DNA of 64,000 nt from Rhodospirillales bacterium (lineage in GTDB: Bacteria > Pseudomonadota > Alphaproteobacteria > Rhodospirillales > Thalassospiraceae): NCBI GenBank assembly GCA_019634165.1, contig JAHQVT010000011.1, forward strand, positions 1 through 64,000, given 5' to 3'. The translations under genes and the position numbers were made by a program. The notes under the pieces were generated by a model. That model saw only the letters and a program-made list of their open reading frames with translations. It searched no databases and was not told the origin of the DNA. The stretch's first letter is position 1; each line of letters starts with the position of its first letter. Positions 46,674 to 54,600 of this stretch are shown one piece after another.

Positions 46674-47942
46674 ATGACTTTAACCGCACCCGTTTTCCGG
46701 GTTGAAAAGCTAAAGCGGCGTCTTTCTTTGACGCTGGTCGTGCTTTATGGCCTCGGTGTTACCATTGGTGCGGGGGTTTATGTCCTGATCGGCGAGGCCG
46801 CCGGCCAAGCAGGCATCTTTGCACCGATGGCCTTTGGCTTATCGGCCGTGGTGATGGCCTTTTCTGCGGCGACCTTTTCTGAATTTGTCGGCCGCTTGCC
46901 GTTAAGTGCGGGCGAATCTGCTTACGTCCAGTTTGGCTTTGGTTCGCGGATGCTTGCCCTTATTGTCGGCAGCATCGTTATGCTGGCGGGGATCGTTTCC
47001 TCTGCGACGATCAGTTTGGGAAGTGCGGGCTATCTTGGGGCATTGTTCGCCCCGTTTTGGCAATTTGACCGCGATGTGCTGGTCATTTTGATTTTGCTGT
47101 TGGTTGGGGTGATTGCCTGTGTCGGCATCCTTGAATCGGTCGTGTTTGCCGCAGTCATGACCGTGATCGAGATCGGTGGCCTGGTTGCGATTATCGCAGG
47201 CGGTTTTTTAACCCAGCCTGACCTGATCAGCCAATTGCCAAGCGTCGTGCCACATAGTCTGGATGGCGCGATTTGGTCGAGTGTCCTGAGTGCTAGTCTT
47301 CTCGCTTTCTTCGCCTTCATTGGCTTTGAGGATATGGTCAATATCGCAGAAGAAGTCCGTGAACCCGAACGCACAATGCCGCGCGCCATTTTCATCACAC
47401 TGGTGATTGCGACATCGCTTTATTTTCTGGTCGCCGCCATCGCGGTCCTAAGCGTTCCGATTGACGAATTGGCACAATCGGACGCCCCGCTTGGCTTGGT
47501 GTTTGGTGCTGTCACCAATCTACCGCCAGCAACCATCAGCGCAATCGCGATCATCGCAACATTCAACGGCATCGTTATTCAGGTGATCATGGCAAGCCGC
47601 GTTCTTTACGGCATGGCCGACCAAGGAACAATTCCCGGTTTGGCCGGGCGAATTCTTGCATTTGTGCCAGAACGAACAGGCACCCCAATTATCGCCACTA
47701 CATTGGTGTCGGTGATCATCGCGATCTTGGCGCTAAACTTCGATATGTCGGGGCTGGCAACCCTGACCTCGCAATTGATATTGGCCGTATTCGTTGTCGT
47801 TAATCTGGCCTTGGTGCACGTCAAATGGCGGGAACGCACAGGACTTAGCGAGCCAGCCGGTGCCCATATCTTTCAGGTGCCGTTCACGGTGCCAGTGCTT
47901 GGCGCTGTGTTAAGTCTTTGCCTGTTGGTGTTTGGTCATTAA
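46674..47942 (+). CDS. APC-family amino-acid permease
   Basis: A 422-residue membrane transporter with about twelve helices. The first helix holds the substrate-site GLGVTIGAGVYVLIGEAAG, and the FFAFIGFEDMVNIAEEVREPERTMPRAI segment is the APC consensus. Substrate cannot be assigned. Translation probably starts at ATG 46674; an upstream start (46632) would overlap the repeat. It is the only ordinary gene between the two blocks of REP-like repeats. Confidence 0.87.
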   Translation: MTLTAPVFRVEKLKRRLSLTLVVLYGLGVTIGAGVYVLIGEAAGQAGIFAPMAFGLSAVVMAFSAATFSEFVGRLPLSAGESAYVQFGFGSRMLALIVGSIVMLAGIVSSATISLGSAGYLGALFAPFWQFDRDVLVILILLLVGVIACVGILESVVFAAVMTVIEIGGLVAIIAGGFLTQPDLISQLPSVVPHSLDGAIWSSVLSASLLAFFAFIGFEDMVNIAEEVREPERTMPRAIFITLVIATSLYFLVAAIAVLSVPIDELAQSDAPLGLVFGAVTNLPPATISAIAIIATFNGIVIQVIMASRVLYGMADQGTIPGLAGRILAFVPERTGTPIIATTLVSVIIAILALNFDMSGLATLTSQLILAVFVVVNLALVHVKWRERTGLSEPAGAHIFQVPFTVPVLGAVLSLCLLVFGH

Positions 47943-48029
47943 AGTTTCGGGAAAATAAATAAATCGGTCTGCGTTGTGGTCGTCTCCGTTTGTTGTTATT
48001 TGGGTTAAAAATTTGAGATTTATTCAATT

Positions 48030-48416
48030 ATGAATATCAGTAAAATAATAAATATTAGACCTAGTTTTATAAATTTATCGACTTCATTTTTTGTGTCGTG
48101 GTTAGCAAGTATTGCAAGTTACGTAGTATTGGCTTTTTTTTACGATAAAGATTTTAATTTTATTAATTATTTATTTAATTCAATATATTTTTCGACAAAT
48201 TTTGTACTGATTTACGTAGTTTTGTTTTTATTAGCTGTTGTTGTCATGGTATTAAGTGCAAAAATATTTGTAATATCATTGATGTTATCCATATTTTTTA
48301 TGTTAGTTGTTTATAATTTTAGTTATTTTTTCTTATTATTTCCTTTTCTAGTTTTTGTTTTGACATCTCTGTTTTTGATCCGCCTACGAAATCATACCGA
48401 GAATTCATTCGTATGA
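48030..48416 (+). CDS. AT-rich hypothetical four-helix membrane protein
   Basis: A 128-residue hydrophobic protein with about four membrane segments (about 18-38, 55-75, 78-98, 100-116) and a short charged tail (RLRNHTENSFV). No family is recognised. Its codons are dominated by A/T (Ile, Phe, Asn and Leu with TTA), in sharp contrast to every neighbour, so it was probably acquired from elsewhere. No strong ribosome site is seen before the ATG. It lies directly upstream of tandem repeats related to the RAYT element. Confidence 0.55.
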   Translation: MNISKIINIRPSFINLSTSFFVSWLASIASYVVLAFFYDKDFNFINYLFNSIYFSTNFVLIYVVLFLLAVVVMVLSAKIFVISLMLSIFFMLVVYNFSYFFLLFPFLVFVLTSLFLIRLRNHTENSFV

Positions 48417-48445
48417 AATTAGAACAGGGGATCAAAATAAACGTG

Positions 48446-48525
48446 AAAAAAGGGGACAGAAAAAAGGGGACAGATTTATTTTTCTTCTTTGAGGAAAAAA
48501 GGGGACAGATTTATTTTTCTTCTTT
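48446..48525. repeat. Tandem REP-like repeats (three copies)
   Basis: One short copy (AAAAAAGGGGACAGA, about 48446-48460) is followed by two full copies of a unit of about 35 bases beginning with a run of A then GGGGACAGATTTATTTTT and CTTCTTT (about 48460-48490 and 48495-48525). The same core flanks the RAYT gene 2-2.6 kb upstream, so these are likely its substrates. Confidence 0.82.
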
Positions 48526-48536
48526 GCGCGCGGGCA

Positions 48537-48572
48537 CAAAAAAAGACCGGCATCGTTTTCACGAGCCGGTCT
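48537..48572 (-). terminator. Intrinsic terminator of the tct-argE operon, containing repeat copy 2
   Basis: AGACCGGC (48544-48551) pairs with GCCGGTCT (48565-48572), and TCGT/ACGA extends the stem around loop TTTC with one bulged A. On the minus strand it ends in a run of seven T. The left arm with its A-tract equals the 19-base sequence at 45826-45844. Confidence 0.88.
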
Positions 48573-48733
48573 AAGTTTGGTTTGCTTGCGGCTGCACCCC
48601 GTGGGGGCAGGGGATGCAGCCAAGGAGTTCTCACCTGTCGGGCGCTTAAGGTTCAGGGGCTTTCGGTGTGGAAAGCTTCCCGAAATTTCGCGGCCAGATG
48701 GCGCTGAGGGTGACGCAGCGCCGCGGTGAGCTA
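48573..48733 (-). ncRNA. Structured 3' region of argE, candidate 3'-UTR small RNA
   Basis: Between the argE stop and the terminator lie 160 bases without a gene but with two strong stem-loops. GGCTGCA/TGCAGCC (48590-48596/48615-48621) is extended by CCCC/GGGG, and GGCGCTG/CAGCGCC lies at 48700-48706/48716-48722. On the minus strand this gives structured RNA ending in a T-tract, the usual form of a 3'-UTR-derived sRNA. It could also be only a long untranslated tail. No known RNA family was recognised. Confidence 0.3.
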
Positions 48734-49912
48734 TCAGGCAGCTATCGCCTGATTGGTGAGCGCCTCAAGGAAGTCCAGACATTCCTCGATCTGCGAAATT
48801 TCTATAAATTCATTGGGTTTGTGGGCCTGCTCGATGCTGCCCGGACCACAAATGATCGATGGGATATTGCCCTGTTTTTCAAACACCCCACCTTCCGAGC
48901 CATAAGAAACCTTGCCCGAAACATCGGGGATAATGTTGCTGACAAACTCAAAGCCACTTGCTTCGGTGCAATCGCCCATCCCCGGATAGGAAAATATCTT
49001 TTCCCAGACAAAGCCGGTTTCTGGTTCCTTGGCCTTCATTTCCGCATCAAGGGTGGTCATGATGGTATCGCGAAGCGCGTCAATCACGGCTTCCGCGTCA
49101 TGTTCAGGAAGGTGGCGGATTTCAAAGGTAAATTCACAGTAATCCGGGGTGACGTTGGTCGCCGTTCCGCCGCCAATGGTGGTGGTTAACATCGTGCTAT
49201 GCGGCACGGTGAAATCATCGTCAAACGGGCCGTTTTCTTCAAAGTCGCGGGCTTTTTGCGCAATCAGATTGATCGCACGGCTGGCATATTCAATGGCATT
49301 GACATGATCGGGCGCAAACGAGCTATGGCCTGCCGTTCCGGTTACACCAACCCGCATCGAATATTTGCCTTTTTGGCCATTAATGACCTTCATATTGGTC
49401 GGCTCGCCAATAACGGCCAGGCGCGGGGGCGTATCCATTGCCGCCAAATGATCGACCATTGATCCAACCCCGATGCAGCCAACTTCCTCGTCATAGGACA
49501 GGCAAAGATGGAACGGGATCGTCAGATCGCGTTTGACCAAATCAGGGATCATCGCAAGCGCACAGGCCGAAAACCCCTTCATATCCGCCGATCCACGCCC
49601 AAACAGCTTACCGTCACGTTCGGTTAACTCAAACGCCGGGCTGTCCCATGTGGTTTCAAGGGCCGGTACAACATCGGTATGGCCCGAAAGGGCGATGCCC
49701 GGAACCCCTTTGGGGCCAATGGTGGCCAAAAGGTTGGCCTTTTCGCCGGTTTCATCATGGAACAGGGTGGATTCAATGCCATATTGCGCCAAATAGTCGC
49801 GGACAAAATGGATCAGACCGAGATTCGAGTTTTTGCTTGTGGTGTCAAACGCAACCAGCTTGCCAAGCAGATCAATGGCATTGTGGAGACGCGACATGTT
49901 TGGTTTGGACAT
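48734..49912 (-). CDS. argE: Acetylornithine deacetylase (ArgE, M20 family)
   Basis: A 392-residue di-zinc deacylase. Motifs: ALSGHTDVVPA (His, Asp), GRGSADMKGF (Asp), SYDEEVGCIG (Glu-Glu), VIGEPTNMKV, and GPGSIEQAHKPNEF (His). It is paralogous to the M20 gene at 7891-9030. It follows tctA by 23 bases, so the annotated role in arginine synthesis may not be the only one: an N-acyl compound imported by TctABC would be a natural substrate. A downstream ATG at 49897 is an alternative start. Confidence 0.88.
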   Translation of the reverse strand: MSKPNMSRLHNAIDLLGKLVAFDTTSKNSNLGLIHFVRDYLAQYGIESTLFHDETGEKANLLATIGPKGVPGIALSGHTDVVPALETTWDSPAFELTERDGKLFGRGSADMKGFSACALAMIPDLVKRDLTIPFHLCLSYDEEVGCIGVGSMVDHLAAMDTPPRLAVIGEPTNMKVINGQKGKYSMRVGVTGTAGHSSFAPDHVNAIEYASRAINLIAQKARDFEENGPFDDDFTVPHSTMLTTTIGGGTATNVTPDYCEFTFEIRHLPEHDAEAVIDALRDTIMTTLDAEMKAKEPETGFVWEKIFSYPGMGDCTEASGFEFVSNIIPDVSGKVSYGSEGGVFEKQGNIPSIICGPGSIEQAHKPNEFIEISQIEECLDFLEALTNQAIAA

Positions 49913-49935
49913 TTCTATTTTTCTCGTTTCTCGGA

Positions 49936-51438
49936 TCAGGAAGCAGACGTCGGGGTCGCATCGCGTTTTTCACGCCATTTCTTCCATTCGCGGCGAATGG
50001 TCAGAATGACGAACAGAACGGTCAGGGCAAAGAAGCCCCATGAAATCCATGACTGGAAGAAGACACCAAGATCACCGCGCGAAATTGCCAATGACCGACG
50101 CATATTGTCTTCGAACATCGGACCAAGGATGAAGGCAATCAGGAAAGGTGCAGCCGGGATGTTGAGCAACATCATGGCAAAACCAACCACACCCATCACC
50201 AGAAGGACGGTAACGTCAAACGGGCTGGCCCCGATCGAATAGATGCCATAAACGCACAGGATCAAAATACACGGCAGCAACAAAGTCTGGGGAATGCGCG
50301 ATATTTTGGTAAAGGCACCTGCCGTTGCTTTGCCTGCAATAAACAGGAAGACGGAACTAAACAGGATGCCAACAAACAGCGCATAAACCTCGCCAAGGTT
50401 ATTCTGGAATAAAAGCGGACCGGGGGTCAGGCCATGGATCATGAACGCACCGAGCATCACACCGGTAATCACATCACCGGGAACGCCAAGGGCTAAAAGC
50501 GGGATCATGGTCGCACCACACGCACCGTTATTAGCTGATTCCGATGCCGCGACACCTTCAAGTTCGCCTTCGCCAAACTTATCGCCGTTTTTCGATGTCC
50601 GGCGGGCTTCGCTATAGGAAAAGAACGCAGCGGTCGATGGGCCAATACCCGGAATGGCGCCAAGAACCACCCCGATCAACGACCCGCGACAGATCGATTT
50701 AAGCGACCCGCGGAATTCCGAAAGTGTCAGGCGGTTATCGCCAAGTTTCATCGCTTCGGTGTTTTCTTCTGACCGGAACACAATCATTTTGATCAGTTCA
50801 GGCAGGGCAAACAGGCCAATCAGAACCGGCACCATACCAAGACCCGATTTCATGTCCTCAGAAAGGGCGAAACGGTAAGACCCATAAATATCTTCGCCAA
50901 CCGTTGCCAGCAAAAGACCAAGACAGGCCGAAATGATGCCTAAGACCAACGATCGGCCTGAAATACTTGCCACAATGGTCAAGGAAAACGCCATCAGCAT
51001 AAAGAATTCCGGCGGACCAACCCGCAAGGCAAACATCGCCAAAGGCATGGCAAGGAAGAACAGCGAAATGTTCGAAATAAAGTCGCCAATACAGCTTGAT
51101 ACCAGCGCCATATTAAGCGCCTTGCCGCCTTTGCCGGCACGGGCCAGCGGATAGCCATCAAGAACCGTACAGGCTGCTGATGCAGTCCCCGGCGTTTTGA
51201 TCAGAATGGCCGAAATCGACCCGCCATAGGTCGACCCTTTATACAGGGCAACCAAAAGAAGGATGCTGGTGACGGGGGGCAGATAAAACGTAAACGGCAA
51301 GGCCAGTGTCACGGCCATTGTGCCGGTCATGCCGGGGATGGCACCAATAATCACACCACCCCAAATTCCGGCAAACATCGCCAGAAAGTTCGGAAGCGTC
51401 GCTACAGACTGGAAGGCGAAAAGTAATTCATTCCACAT
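49936..51438 (-). CDS. tctA: Tripartite tricarboxylate transporter large permease (TctA family)
   Basis: A 500-residue membrane protein with 10-12 helices. Hallmarks are GVIIGAIPGMTGTMAVTLALPFTFYL near the N-terminus, YKGSTYGGSISAILIKTPGTASAACT, and the duplicated GAIPGIGPSTAAFFSYSEAR with SANNGACGATMIPLLALGVPG. It couples uptake of a carboxylate to sodium or protons. It lies 17 bases after tctB and 23 before argE on the same strand. Substrate unknown. Confidence 0.92.
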   Translation of the reverse strand: MWNELLFAFQSVATLPNFLAMFAGIWGGVIIGAIPGMTGTMAVTLALPFTFYLPPVTSILLLVALYKGSTYGGSISAILIKTPGTASAACTVLDGYPLARAGKGGKALNMALVSSCIGDFISNISLFFLAMPLAMFALRVGPPEFFMLMAFSLTIVASISGRSLVLGIISACLGLLLATVGEDIYGSYRFALSEDMKSGLGMVPVLIGLFALPELIKMIVFRSEENTEAMKLGDNRLTLSEFRGSLKSICRGSLIGVVLGAIPGIGPSTAAFFSYSEARRTSKNGDKFGEGELEGVAASESANNGACGATMIPLLALGVPGDVITGVMLGAFMIHGLTPGPLLFQNNLGEVYALFVGILFSSVFLFIAGKATAGAFTKISRIPQTLLLPCILILCVYGIYSIGASPFDVTVLLVMGVVGFAMMLLNIPAAPFLIAFILGPMFEDNMRRSLAISRGDLGVFFQSWISWGFFALTVLFVILTIRREWKKWREKRDATPTSAS

Positions 51439-51455
51439 AACGAGAGGACTTTCGA

Positions 51456-51986
51456 TCAGATCAGGGTGATGAGGTTAGAAAGACTGTTTGAAAACAGCAT
51501 GCCTTCGGGGAAAGGCGTATGGGTGACTTCGGTAAACAGCAGATACAGCAAAACCGGAAAAATGATTGTCAGGCCAAACATCCAGAACTTGCGTTCGAAA
51601 TTGCCGGTCATGATGAATAAAACGCCCAGCAAAAGAACGGTTGCCGGGACAAATCCAATCACCGGCAGGCCATAAACAAAGGCGGCAAACAAAACCAAAA
51701 CACCGACAAAACGCGCGATCAGAACCTTGTGCCGGTGAATATTGCCGCCAAGTCCGGTGACCTGATGTTTGCTGGTTTCACGCATTTTTGGAAAGGCCAG
51801 GACAAGGGCCAAAACACCCATGACAAACCCGATAATGGCAACAACACGCGGCCACATATCAGGCGGTGGGGCAAATCCGGGGATAAAAGACGGAACCTTC
51901 ACATAGATCGGGATCAGAACGAACAGGACAAGGGCAAAGAACGCCGTTGCGACCAGTCCAGCATAGAAATCGCGATTTTGGTTCAT
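51456..51986 (-). CDS. tctB: Tripartite tricarboxylate transporter small permease (TctB family)
   Basis: A 176-residue protein with four predicted helices, beginning NQNRDFYAGLVATAFFALVLF. The PPPDMWPRVVAIIGFVMGVLAL stretch is a TctB signature. An ATG at 51986 after ACGGAACC is preferred over an upstream in-frame ATG at 52013. It is poorly conserved in sequence, as usual for the family, but context with TctA and TctC is clear. Confidence 0.87.
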   Translation of the reverse strand: MNQNRDFYAGLVATAFFALVLFVLIPIYVKVPSFIPGFAPPPDMWPRVVAIIGFVMGVLALVLAFPKMRETSKHQVTGLGGNIHRHKVLIARFVGVLVLFAAFVYGLPVIGFVPATVLLLGVLFIMTGNFERKFWMFGLTIIFPVLLYLLFTEVTHTPFPEGMLFSNSLSNLITLI

Positions 51987-52013
51987 GGTTCCGTCTCGCA
52001 TTAAAATCTTCAA

Positions 52014-52254
52014 TTAAAGAACGTTTGAACAATTCCCGGCATGGCGAACACATCCGCCCCTGATTGCCGCCACCGTCATTCCCGCGAAGAGCCTGTGCCC
52101 GCGAAGGCGCGGTACGGGAATCTGGCGAGGTCTCAACAAAGATGGCTTCCGGGTCTGTGCCGTGCGCAGCCCGGAATGACGATGTTGGTCAATTCCGGGC
52201 TTTGCGTGCCATTGGGCCGGGCTTTGCCTGCTATTCGGGACGTTTGCAAACGCC
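52014..52254. other. tctC-tctB gap with a large imperfect palindrome
   Basis: The gap between tctC and tctB is unusually long (268 bases to the tctB ATG). It holds a repeat element bounded by CGTCATTCC (52074-52082) and the inverse GGAATGACG (52173-52181), with internal GCGAAG and CCCG repeats. This type of intergenic palindrome recurs near 61635 and at the right edge. It may act as processing or termination structure between the binding protein and the membrane genes. Confidence 0.6.
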
Positions 52255-53250
52255 TTACTGGATATAGCCGAACTGTTTGGCCATGCCGTTGTAAAGCTCG
52301 AACTGGCTTTTAACGAAAGCAGACGGGTCTTCATCACCGATGATCGAAACCGAACCGCGTTTCTTCGCCAGATCAAGCCACTGTGCATCGGTTGCAACAT
52401 TGCCAAGAACTTCGGTCCATTTTGCAACGACGTCATCAGGAAGACCTTTGGGGCCATAAAGACCGCTCCAGCCGCCAACTTGACCTGCTTGGGTGTAACC
52501 AAGTTCTTTGGCGGTCGGGACGTCTGGAAGGGCATCCATGCGTTTTGGCGAATAGACCATCAAGGCGCGCATTTTACCGGCTTCGATGTGGGGCATCAGG
52601 GAACCAGCAGCAATGGCAAGAAAATCAACGTGACCGCCAAGAAGGGCAGCGGCCAAAGCAGAGCCGCCTTTATATGGCACGAGGGTGGATGCGGTCAGCG
52701 GGTCAAGATCGACGTCAGACAGAAGTGCTTGAACAGAGAAGCCGTCAATCGCGGTGGGGCCGGATGCGGCATAGGTGGTTGCACCGTCGCTGTCTTTGAT
52801 TTTGGTCAGCAGATCATCAATGGTCTTAACATCGGAATTTGCATTCACAGCCAGGATCATCGGGGTCGATTCCAGCATGCCAAGGAAGGTATAGGCATCC
52901 CAGCCAACCGGGCTATCGGTGTAAACCGCCGGATAAAGCGCCATGCCGACACGCGACAGAAGCAGGGTGTACCCGTCTGCTTTGGACTCAGATACGAAAC
53001 GCGCACCATTCATCCCGCCATTACCGGTTTTGTTGACCACAACAACCGGCTTTCCGTCGGTGTAGTTGCGCGCGGTTTCTGCCAGCGCACGGGCGGCCAG
53101 ATCAGAAGCACCACCAGCACCGTATGGTGCAACAAGGGTGATTGCTTTTTCAGGATAGGCATCGGCCTGCGCGGTCGAAATCATGGTGGTTGTCGCTAGG
53201 ATGGCGGCAGCAAGGCCGGCTGCTTTTTTGAGCTGACGAAACATTTTCAT
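52255..53250 (-). CDS. tctC: Tripartite tricarboxylate transporter binding protein (TctC/Bug family)
   Basis: A 331-residue periplasmic protein. The signal peptide ends near residue 29 (TAQA). The mature part starts YPEKAITLVAPYGAGGASDLAAR, typical of Bug proteins, with KTGNGGMNGARFV and a late GWSGLYGPKGLPDDVV segment. AGGGAGAC directly before the ATG is a good ribosome site. First gene of the minus-strand operon, divergent from the LysR gene. Ligand unknown; a carboxylate is expected. Confidence 0.92.
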   Translation of the reverse strand: MKMFRQLKKAAGLAAAILATTTMISTAQADAYPEKAITLVAPYGAGGASDLAARALAETARNYTDGKPVVVVNKTGNGGMNGARFVSESKADGYTLLLSRVGMALYPAVYTDSPVGWDAYTFLGMLESTPMILAVNANSDVKTIDDLLTKIKDSDGATTYAASGPTAIDGFSVQALLSDVDLDPLTASTLVPYKGGSALAAALLGGHVDFLAIAAGSLMPHIEAGKMRALMVYSPKRMDALPDVPTAKELGYTQAGQVGGWSGLYGPKGLPDDVVAKWTEVLGNVATDAQWLDLAKKRGSVSIIGDEDPSAFVKSQFELYNGMAKQFGYIQ

Positions 53251-53590
53251 GTCTCCCTGTTTGGTGGTGGCAAGATTGCCGGAGCTCGTTCTTTTCTTTT
53301 TGTGGCTTCATCCATAGACAAACTATAACCCGTGACGCAAAAAATTAATTCCAGTATAACTTATTTACATACTGGAACAGCCTTGAGCTGGTAAGAAACA
53401 GCCCTGAGCTGATAGGAAACAGGCCATGAGCTGATATGGAGAAAGCCCTGAGCTGATTAAGAAACAAGCCCTGAGCAGATGTGCAAAGCTCTGATCAGAT
53501 TGGAGAAATAGCGCAAAGCAGGTCCAGTCAGCAGCCCTGTGCCGCCAAACCACGCGCCATGTGCGAACAGACCACCATCGGAGTCCTCGA
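53251..53590. promoter_or_regulatory. Divergent control region between tctC and lysR-type gene
   Basis: This gap of 340 bases should contain both promoters. Its first half (53310-53372) is AT-rich and is the likely tctC promoter region. The second half is filled by the repeat array at 53379-53505. Confidence 0.55.
53379..53505 (+). repeat. Six degenerate direct repeats (period 20-23 bases)
   Basis: The core CCCTGAGCTGAT recurs, with TGAGCTG starting at 53384, 53405, 53427 and 53449, TGAGCAG at 53472 and TGATCAG at 53492. Steps are 21, 22, 22, 23 and 20 bases, about two helical turns. All copies point the same way and the intervals are AGAAACA-like. Phased half-sites in front of a LysR gene suggest an extended operator, though expansion of a simple tandem repeat is also possible. 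Confidence 0.75.
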
Positions 53591-54496
53591 ATGAAACTGC
53601 GCGAGCTTGAAAGCTTCAACGCCTTTATGACCTACGGCTCGGTCACCAAGGCGGCTCAGGAAATGAATGTCAGTCAGCCGATGGTCAGCCGCTTGCTGAA
53701 CAACTTTGAAAAATCCGTTGGGTTTTCTTTGTTTATCCGCAAACGAAACCAGTTGGCCGCCACCACCGAAGCCCAACAGTTTCACGCAACGGTGTTACGA
53801 TCCTTGAATGCGTTTCGCGAAGTCGAAACCCAGGCCCGCGCGATTGCCAATGATCAGTTGGGTTCAATCCGCATTGCCGCTCAGCCGATCTATGTCGACA
53901 CGTACCTTCTTGATGTGGTGGCAAAGTTCAAAACGGCTCACCCCAATGTGTCGGTCAGTGTCACCGATACCGGTCTTGAAGGCATGCTTGATATGCTGGC
54001 GACCCGCGAATGTGACCTTGGCATTGGCATCACCCTTGATCTGCAAGACCCCAATGTCGTGATCACGCCGCTTGCGCAATCGCGTGCGGTTTGTCTGATG
54101 CCAATTGATCATCGGCTGGCCGGGTTTGAAACGATTGATATTGATCTTTTGCGCGGCGAAGACTTTGTCGAACTGTCCATCGGATCGCCCTTGCGCACCA
54201 AGATCGACTATATTTTCCAGATTGCCGGTTGGCCGCGCAAAATCGCGGTCGAAGGCCGCACCATCAGAACCATCTCGCGGCTGGTTGAACGCAATGTCGG
54301 CATCGCCGTCAGTGATCCGTTTGCCGCCCTGCTGGTTGATAAAGACAAAGTCGTCGCCCGCACTCTGACCCCGGCCATTGAATGGGATGTTGCGCTTTTC
54401 ACCGCATCACGCGAACTCAGTGCGGTCGAAAAAAGCTTTCTGGCATTCTTGCGCGCCGAACTGCCCAATTTGCGTGCGAGTGGTTGTATTGTATGA
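53591..54496 (+). CDS. LysR-family transcriptional regulator
   Basis: A 301-residue regulator. The N-terminal helix-turn-helix is SVTKAAQEMNVSQPMVSRLLNNFEKSVG; a periplasmic-binding-like effector domain follows from about residue 90 (GSIRIAAQPIYVDTYLLD). ATG 53591 gives the expected start of LysR proteins (MKLRELESFNAFMTYGS); a start ten codons earlier is not needed. It is divergent from tctCBA-argE and is likely its activator. Confidence 0.9.
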   Translation: MKLRELESFNAFMTYGSVTKAAQEMNVSQPMVSRLLNNFEKSVGFSLFIRKRNQLAATTEAQQFHATVLRSLNAFREVETQARAIANDQLGSIRIAAQPIYVDTYLLDVVAKFKTAHPNVSVSVTDTGLEGMLDMLATRECDLGIGITLDLQDPNVVITPLAQSRAVCLMPIDHRLAGFETIDIDLLRGEDFVELSIGSPLRTKIDYIFQIAGWPRKIAVEGRTIRTISRLVERNVGIAVSDPFAALLVDKDKVVARTLTPAIEWDVALFTASRELSAVEKSFLAFLRAELPNLRASGCIV

Positions 54497-54559
54497 GGAT
54501 TTATCTGACGGTTTCGAAGGCGCTTTTGTGGGGGCGGATCATTCTTCAAAAATAGAGCA

Positions 54560-54600
54560 GGCCATTATTCAATAATTTTGAATAATGGCCTTTATTATTC
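54560..54600. terminator. Strong bidirectional terminator
   Basis: GGCCATTATTCAA (54560-54572) pairs perfectly with TTGAATAATGGCC (54578-54590), loop TAATT, then TTTATTATT on the plus strand. It lies between the convergent lysR-type gene and the lysE-type gene. Confidence 0.9.

Noticed and set aside
48432..48623. 63-codon minus-strand frame over the REP-like repeats
   Set aside because: It translates tandem repeats and a terminator and has no family resemblance.
48590..48722. Signal recognition particle or RNase P RNA
   Set aside because: The diagnostic conserved cores of those RNAs were not found; only generic stem-loops are present.
53379..53505. Possible CRISPR array
   Set aside because: The unit is 20-23 bases in total with no unique spacers and the copies are degenerate; no cas genes are near.
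53365..53619. 84-codon minus-strand frame through the repeat array
   Set aside because: It is repetitive only because it translates the DNA repeats, and it begins inside the LysR gene.
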